This document shows, one piece after another, positions 42,864 to 47,025 of a DNA stretch of 47,025 nucleotides. The DNA is from Ignavibacteriaceae bacterium (GTDB lineage Bacteria > Bacteroidota > Ignavibacteria > Ignavibacteriales > Ignavibacteriaceae). Below the pieces are notes generated by a model. The model searched no databases. It had not been told where the DNA came from and was given only the letters and a program-made list of their open reading frames with translations. The position numbers and the translations under genes are program-made. The stretch is from NCBI GenBank assembly GCA_031292455.1, contig JARLHC010000032.1, positions 1-47,025 on the forward strand, read 5' to 3'. Every line of letters starts with the position of its first letter. Positions within the stretch are counted from its first letter, which is position 1.

Positions 42864-43039
42864 AGCAAATATTATTCCCGCGAACATATTTGTTAACGCT
42901 ATTATCCATACCTGTCTATTCCATTCCTAATTACAACATAGTGCTTTTTTATAAGTAATTAGTCTTATAAGGCTCTTAATTACGATCACATGTTATTATT
43001 GCTTTCTTATTTAATTTTTGATTGAAGGATTTAGCTTAT
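42864..43039. other. Part of the gap between the dehydrogenase and the deformylase
   Basis: From the hairpin to the small gene at 43040 the sequence is AT-rich with no features I can support. The promoter of the small gene should be here but no element is recognisable. Confidence 0.4.
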
Positions 43040-43285
43040 ATGAATAACAATATGAAAACTGGTAGAGATTATTTATTTGGCAAAAATCAGGTCACACCAG
43101 GTATCTCGATGAATAAAGATTTTAGAAAATGGTTAGGCCAGATTGATTATAATTTACATGAATATGAATCTTTAAAATTACTCTGGAATATAACAGAAAC
43201 ATATAATAAACTTTATATTCCTAATGTGAGTTTAATGTGGAAAAATATTAAACGAATAATTAATAAACATCATCATATTACCTGA
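43040..43285 (+). CDS. Small orphan protein (81 residues)
   Basis: The ATG at 43040 opens an 81-residue frame (MNNNMKTGRDYLFGKN start, later WLGQIDYNLHEYESLKLLWN, ending INKHHHIT). GAAGGA lies 10 bp upstream, which supports translation; a TTG six codons earlier is less likely. The composition is hydrophilic and basic with several Trp and Tyr residues, with no signal peptide or membrane helix. I do not recognise a family. It could be a genuine small gene or a chance frame. Confidence 0.4.
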   Translation: MNNNMKTGRDYLFGKNQVTPGISMNKDFRKWLGQIDYNLHEYESLKLLWNITETYNKLYIPNVSLMWKNIKRIINKHHHIT

Positions 43286-43375
43286 CATTCCCCAACCTTA
43301 TAATCTTTATAGAGTCATTATTCCACCCATAAAATCTTCTTTTTGAATTATTAAAATAATTCTCGATAATTGGAT

Positions 43376-43978
43376 ATGAAAAATATAATTATACTGGTTT
43401 CTTTCCTTTTTATTGCCGGTTGTGCGGGTATTCAGAAGATTACAAAAGATGATCAATTCTCTTCTGAACAAGCTGAACTAATTATGTCCGCCAATTCTAT
43501 AACTCCCATGAGTGTACTTAGTATTTACAATAAAAAAGATTCACTTTTGCTGCGTACTAAATGCAAAGATGTGGTCCCCGATTCCAGTGATGCCATATTG
43601 CAAAATCTGATAAAGAGAATGTACTCAACGGTCAATGACAGTCTCACCAAAGGAGTTGGTATCGCCGCACCTCAAGTCGGGATACTGAAAAATATAATAT
43701 GGGTGCAGAGATATGATAAACCCGATAATCCTTTTGAAGTATATTTTAATCCAAAGATTATTCAGTATACAAAAAAGAAATTAAGCTGGGTAGAGGGTTG
43801 CCTTTCCGTACCTGGGAGGAGGGATACAACAACTACCCGCTCTTATGCAATTCTTTTAGATTACATGAAACCCGATAATTCCCATAATATTGAGATGATT
43901 GAAGGATTTACTGCTATTATTTTTCAGCACGAGATCGACCATTTGAACGGAATAATTTACCTGGACAGGCTCAAATAA
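43376..43978 (+). CDS. Peptide deformylase with a lipoprotein signal
   Basis: From the ATG at 43376 this is a 200-residue protein; a TTG two codons earlier is possible. The N-terminus (MKNIIILVSFLFIAGC) is a lipoprotein signal with lipid-attachment Cys16, then about 30 spacer residues. The rest is a complete peptide deformylase: motif 1 GVGIAAPQ at 93-100, motif 2 EGCLS with metal ligand Cys142, motif 3 QHEIDH with His185, Glu186 and His189. All catalytic residues are present. Deformylases normally act in the cytosol on nascent chains, so an exported lipid-anchored form is out of place. It may process formylated peptides in the periplasm or have another hydrolase role. No methionyl-tRNA formyltransferase gene is adjacent. 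Confidence 0.85.
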   Translation: MKNIIILVSFLFIAGCAGIQKITKDDQFSSEQAELIMSANSITPMSVLSIYNKKDSLLLRTKCKDVVPDSSDAILQNLIKRMYSTVNDSLTKGVGIAAPQVGILKNIIWVQRYDKPDNPFEVYFNPKIIQYTKKKLSWVEGCLSVPGRRDTTTTRSYAILLDYMKPDNSHNIEMIEGFTAIIFQHEIDHLNGIIYLDRLK

Positions 43979-44293
43979 TTTAAAACTGAAATTTAGACCT
44001 CAATACATGCAAATAATGTTTATTCGAGACTTTTTTGATTTTCTTATCCATTCTTCAACTGGGAATAGACATTTTGTAATAGTAACCCGGAAATTTGTTT
44101 TTTTACCTATTGAATATTTGAAATTATTTTAATACTATAATAGTGAACATTTTTATTTTTCTTCTAATAAGGATGGGATCTTAAAATTAGTTTCCTTCAT
44201 AGATTCCCGCTTTTACACCCAAAAAATTGTTTAAGACCATTATTTAATTTTAAAAATCGCATTACTAATTTAATAATTCATTTACGAGGTTAT
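43979..44293. other. Gap before the secreted repeat protein
   Basis: About 315 bp of AT-rich sequence with no gene, hairpin or recognised promoter element. Runs of T occur at 44030-44040 and 44150-44165 and could aid termination of the deformylase transcript. Confidence 0.4.
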
Positions 44294-47025
44294 ATGAAGT
44301 TATCTGTTTCAATAATTTTGTTACTAATCCTTTCTTCATTTATCACAAATGCACAGCAGGGTGAAAAAGGAATCACTATAGCCGGCAATTCTGCAGTCAC
44401 TGAGACTGTCCATGATATTATGGCAAGACAAATTTTAGGTGGAAATAATCCCAGATCAGTAGAATCTGAAAAGGAAAAGGAATACCCTAACCGTAATAAT
44501 CTCCCTCAGAATCCAAATTCACCAAATAGTTCTAAATATTCTTCTAAAATGAATATAATTAATGGACCGGACCAGGTAACTTCTACAACCACAATCTCCA
44601 AAGGAATTAGTTTTACAGGAGGTACTTTATCCGGAGGTGGGGCTTATCCACCCGACAATATGGGATCTGTAGGTCCAACTCAATATATAGTAGCGATTAA
44701 CTCAATAATCACTTCGTATGACAAAACGACCGGAATAGCTGATGGAGCTTTAAATGTAACTACGGATAATTTTTTCTCATCAGTTATCACTTCAGGCGGA
44801 TATACAAGTGATCCACATATAAGGTATGACAGACTATCTAAAAGATGGATATTCATTATAATCGATGTCCCTTCATCATCTACAGTTGCAAATCGTATTT
44901 TAGTCGGTGTAAGCGCGGATAGTATAATAACTTCTTCATCAACCATAAAATTTTTCTATTACCAGAACAGCGGGAATTTTATCGATTATCCTACATTAGG
45001 CATTGACCAAAATGCACTTTATATAGGCGGAAATTTATTTAACTATGCAGGAACATCATTTCTAGGAACTATTGGATTAGTAGTTCAAAAAAATTCGATT
45101 TTGGGGAACGGACCAATGGTATCAACAAAGTTCTCACTTGGTGGTGCTTCAACAGGGTTATATACACCACAGGGAGTAGACAATTTATATGACCTCAGCG
45201 CTAATGAAGGCTATTTTATTGGTGTTGATAATGCCACAGAAGGACAGCTGGATTTAATAAGAGTTTCAAATCCGGGAACAACTTCACCTTCAATTTCAAG
45301 TGCGATCGTAATTACAGTTCCTACAACTTATACTTCGGGAACTCTTTATAGTAAATCATGTACATATAGTCTCGATTCTGATGATGAACGACTGTTAGCA
45401 GCAATGATAAGGAACGGACATTTATGGACCGCTCACCATATAGAGACTACAAATACAGGAGTTGGTTCAAGTGCCGGGACTCGTATTAGTGCCAGATGGT
45501 ATGATCTTATTAATTTTAAAACAGGGTCAACTCCTTCAGCTAATCAATCTGGTACTGTTTATTCTAATGTTCTAAGCAGTTCCAGTACAAGAGATAAAAA
45601 TTATGCTTATCCTACTATTACTGTTAATGGTCAGGGACATGCATTAATGGGATTTACTGCTACAGGATATTATGCTTATGCAAACGCCGGATATACATAC
45701 AGATTAGCTACTGATCCATCTGGAACTATGTCGGTTCCTGATTCCAATACTACAAGCTCAACTGCTTACAACCCTACGGGTGATGGGGCTAATTCTTCTA
45801 CAACCCACAGATGGGGTGATTATTCTATGACAGAATGTGATCCCTCAGATGATATGACATTCTGGACAATTCAGCAATTCTGTAATGCTGCAAATAATTA
45901 TGGTTGCCGTGTATCTCAGTTTAGAGCTCCGGCTCCTGCGACTCTTACCACAGCTACACCCAACATTCTTGGTCCCGGAAGCAATTACACATTAGTAATT
46001 AAAGGTGATACTACTACGGGGCTTGGATTTTATGAACCAGGAACAGGTTTTTCCAAACATATTTCAGCTTCTATAGATGGAGGGATCACAGTAAACAGTA
46101 TTACTTATAATAGTCCTTCAACTGTTACTCTAAACGTGACTACGACCGGAGCTACCGATGGTGCAAGAACTGTTACTATAACTAATCCAGATGGACAGGT
46201 AGCTAGCTCAGGAACTATTTTTACTTACCACTCTGTAACAGGCCCCTTATTAACCGCAACCCCTGGATCCTTAACTGGTTTTTATTATACTTCCGGTTCC
46301 GGACCTTCGCTTTCTCAATCATATAGTCTGAGCGGTTCTAATCTTACCGGTTTTACAGGTAATATTACAGTAACAGCTCCAACTAATTTTGAAGTTTCAT
46401 TGGACGATGTAAACTTTGCTGCAAGTCAGTTAGTCCAGTTTACTTCCGCAACTCTTAGTGCAACGGCAATTCATATAAGATTAAAATCAGGTTTATCTAT
46501 AGGGAATTATTCAGGGAATGTTACAAATGCCGGAGGCGGAGCTACAACTCTTAATGTGGCCTGCAGCGGAGTTGTTAATCCTATACCATCTGCATCCTTA
46601 TCAATTTCTACAAGCACCCTTACCGGATTTAATTATTCTTCAGGTGCAGGTCCTTCAGCTTCACAGTCTTATACTTTAAGCGGTACGAATCTTACTCCCT
46701 CATCAGGCAATATCACTGTGCAATGCTTGACTAATTATGAAGTGTCGACAAACAATTCAACCTTTTCAAGCAGTGTAACTCCTTCATATTCCGGAGGGAC
46801 GCTTTCGGCTACTACAATTTACATAAGATTAAAAGCAGGCCTGGTTACAGGCAATTATAATTCAGAGACTGTATCAAATGCAGGAGGCGGTGCTTCAACT
46901 CAGAATGTAACATGCAGCGGAGTTGTTAATGATGCTACCTCACTATTTACTGATGATTTTAATTATACAGCGGGGACTCTTCTTACTGCTAACGGCTGGA
47001 CCGCTCATAGCGGAGCAGGGACCAA
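44294..47025 (+). CDS. Large secreted protein with repeated Ig-like domains (runs off the right edge)
   Basis: A frame opens at the ATG at 44294 and is still open at the window end, giving at least 910 residues. A signal peptide (MKLSVSIILLLILSSFITNA) is followed by a Ser/Asn-rich segment, then an N-terminal domain of about 450 residues with GGGAYPPDNMGSVGPTQYIV and DPHIRYDRLSKRWIFII, which looks like a beta-propeller-type module found in exported Bacteroidota proteins. From about residue 560 come Ig-like domains, the last two being near repeats, and the visible end (DDFNYTAGTLLTANGWTAHS) starts another domain. Proteins of this type often end in a type IX secretion signal, but the C-terminus is outside the window. 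Adhesion or degradation of a surface polymer is inference. Confidence 0.8.
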   Translation, partial: MKLSVSIILLLILSSFITNAQQGEKGITIAGNSAVTETVHDIMARQILGGNNPRSVESEKEKEYPNRNNLPQNPNSPNSSKYSSKMNIINGPDQVTSTTTISKGISFTGGTLSGGGAYPPDNMGSVGPTQYIVAINSIITSYDKTTGIADGALNVTTDNFFSSVITSGGYTSDPHIRYDRLSKRWIFIIIDVPSSSTVANRILVGVSADSIITSSSTIKFFYYQNSGNFIDYPTLGIDQNALYIGGNLFNYAGTSFLGTIGLVVQKNSILGNGPMVSTKFSLGGASTGLYTPQGVDNLYDLSANEGYFIGVDNATEGQLDLIRVSNPGTTSPSISSAIVITVPTTYTSGTLYSKSCTYSLDSDDERLLAAMIRNGHLWTAHHIETTNTGVGSSAGTRISARWYDLINFKTGSTPSANQSGTVYSNVLSSSSTRDKNYAYPTITVNGQGHALMGFTATGYYAYANAGYTYRLATDPSGTMSVPDSNTTSSTAYNPTGDGANSSTTHRWGDYSMTECDPSDDMTFWTIQQFCNAANNYGCRVSQFRAPAPATLTTATPNILGPGSNYTLVIKGDTTTGLGFYEPGTGFSKHISASIDGGITVNSITYNSPSTVTLNVTTTGATDGARTVTITNPDGQVASSGTIFTYHSVTGPLLTATPGSLTGFYYTSGSGPSLSQSYSLSGSNLTGFTGNITVTAPTNFEVSLDDVNFAASQLVQFTSATLSATAIHIRLKSGLSIGNYSGNVTNAGGGATTLNVACSGVVNPIPSASLSISTSTLTGFNYSSGAGPSASQSYTLSGTNLTPSSGNITVQCLTNYEVSTNNSTFSSSVTPSYSGGTLSATTIYIRLKAGLVTGNYNSETVSNAGGGASTQNVTCSGVVNDATSLFTDDFNYTAGTLLTANGWTAHSGAGT
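46241..46929 (+). repeat. Two tandem copies of an Ig-like module, about 340 bp each
   Basis: The first copy (about 46241-46576) and second copy (about 46589-46926) both read LTGFxYxSGxGPSxSQSYxL near the start and IRLKxGLxxGNY, NAGGGAxTxNVxCSGVV at the end. Further copies probably follow past the edge. Confidence 0.75.

Overview
The window looks like chromosome of a free-living Gram-negative bacterium of the Bacteroidota/Ignavibacteriota (FCB) side of the tree. This is inferred from AT-rich DNA, outer-membrane proteins (BamA-like barrel, OmpA with TSP3 repeats, DUF6600 and DUF3943 proteins), lipoproteins, weak or absent Shine-Dalgarno sites on many genes, and a huge repeat-bearing secreted protein at the right edge. 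No rRNA, tRNA, CRISPR array, phage gene or insertion sequence was recognised.

Layout. (1) 1-7.15 kb is ordinary metabolism and transport: a partial minus-strand gene, a two-gene molybdenum hydroxylase (iron-sulfur subunit plus Tat-exported molybdopterin subunit), a decayed stretch with a methyltransferase remnant and an 11-bp tandem repeat, a UhpC/GlpT-type organophosphate transporter, and a convergent BamA/TamA-like barrel gene. (2) 7.36-32.1 kb is a compact, all plus-strand accessory region. It holds two closely related LuxR-type response regulators, a REC-PAS-histidine kinase, a double-domain KaiC-like ATPase, a 49-residue Lmo0937-like membrane peptide, an AsmA-like protein, a DUF6600 lipoprotein, an envelope operon (coiled-coil stress protein, DUF3943, two PAP2 phosphatases, lipoprotein, double PRC-barrel), LysE and Nramp-like transporters, an MlaEFD lipid transporter, two outer-membrane proteins and two B12-type radical SAM enzymes. 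(3) 32.1-42.8 kb holds a 2909-residue cyclic beta-1,2-glucan synthase (NdvB/ChvB type) and a nucleotide-sugar dehydrogenase. (4) 42.8-47 kb holds a small orphan gene, a lipoprotein-type peptide deformylase and the first 910 codons of a secreted repeat protein that runs off the window.

The main discovery is a 34-bp element present ten times between 8.08 and 32.01 kb. Its consensus is TAGTTCCTTTTTCATCC followed directly by YTTYGNCCGATTGAATT. Every copy has the same orientation as the genes, lies in an intergenic gap, and ends its CATCC core about 70-170 bp before a start codon. It precedes the Lmo0937-like gene, the histidine kinase, the secreted/DUF6600 pair, kaiC, the stress/PAP2 operon, mlaEFD, the OmpA pair, the second response regulator, the radical SAM pair and the glucan synthase. 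I infer one envelope/stress-adaptation regulon spread over about 33 kb, with the two response regulators and the kinase (or an unlinked sigma factor) as candidate controllers. Genes before 7 kb and after 41 kb have no copy.
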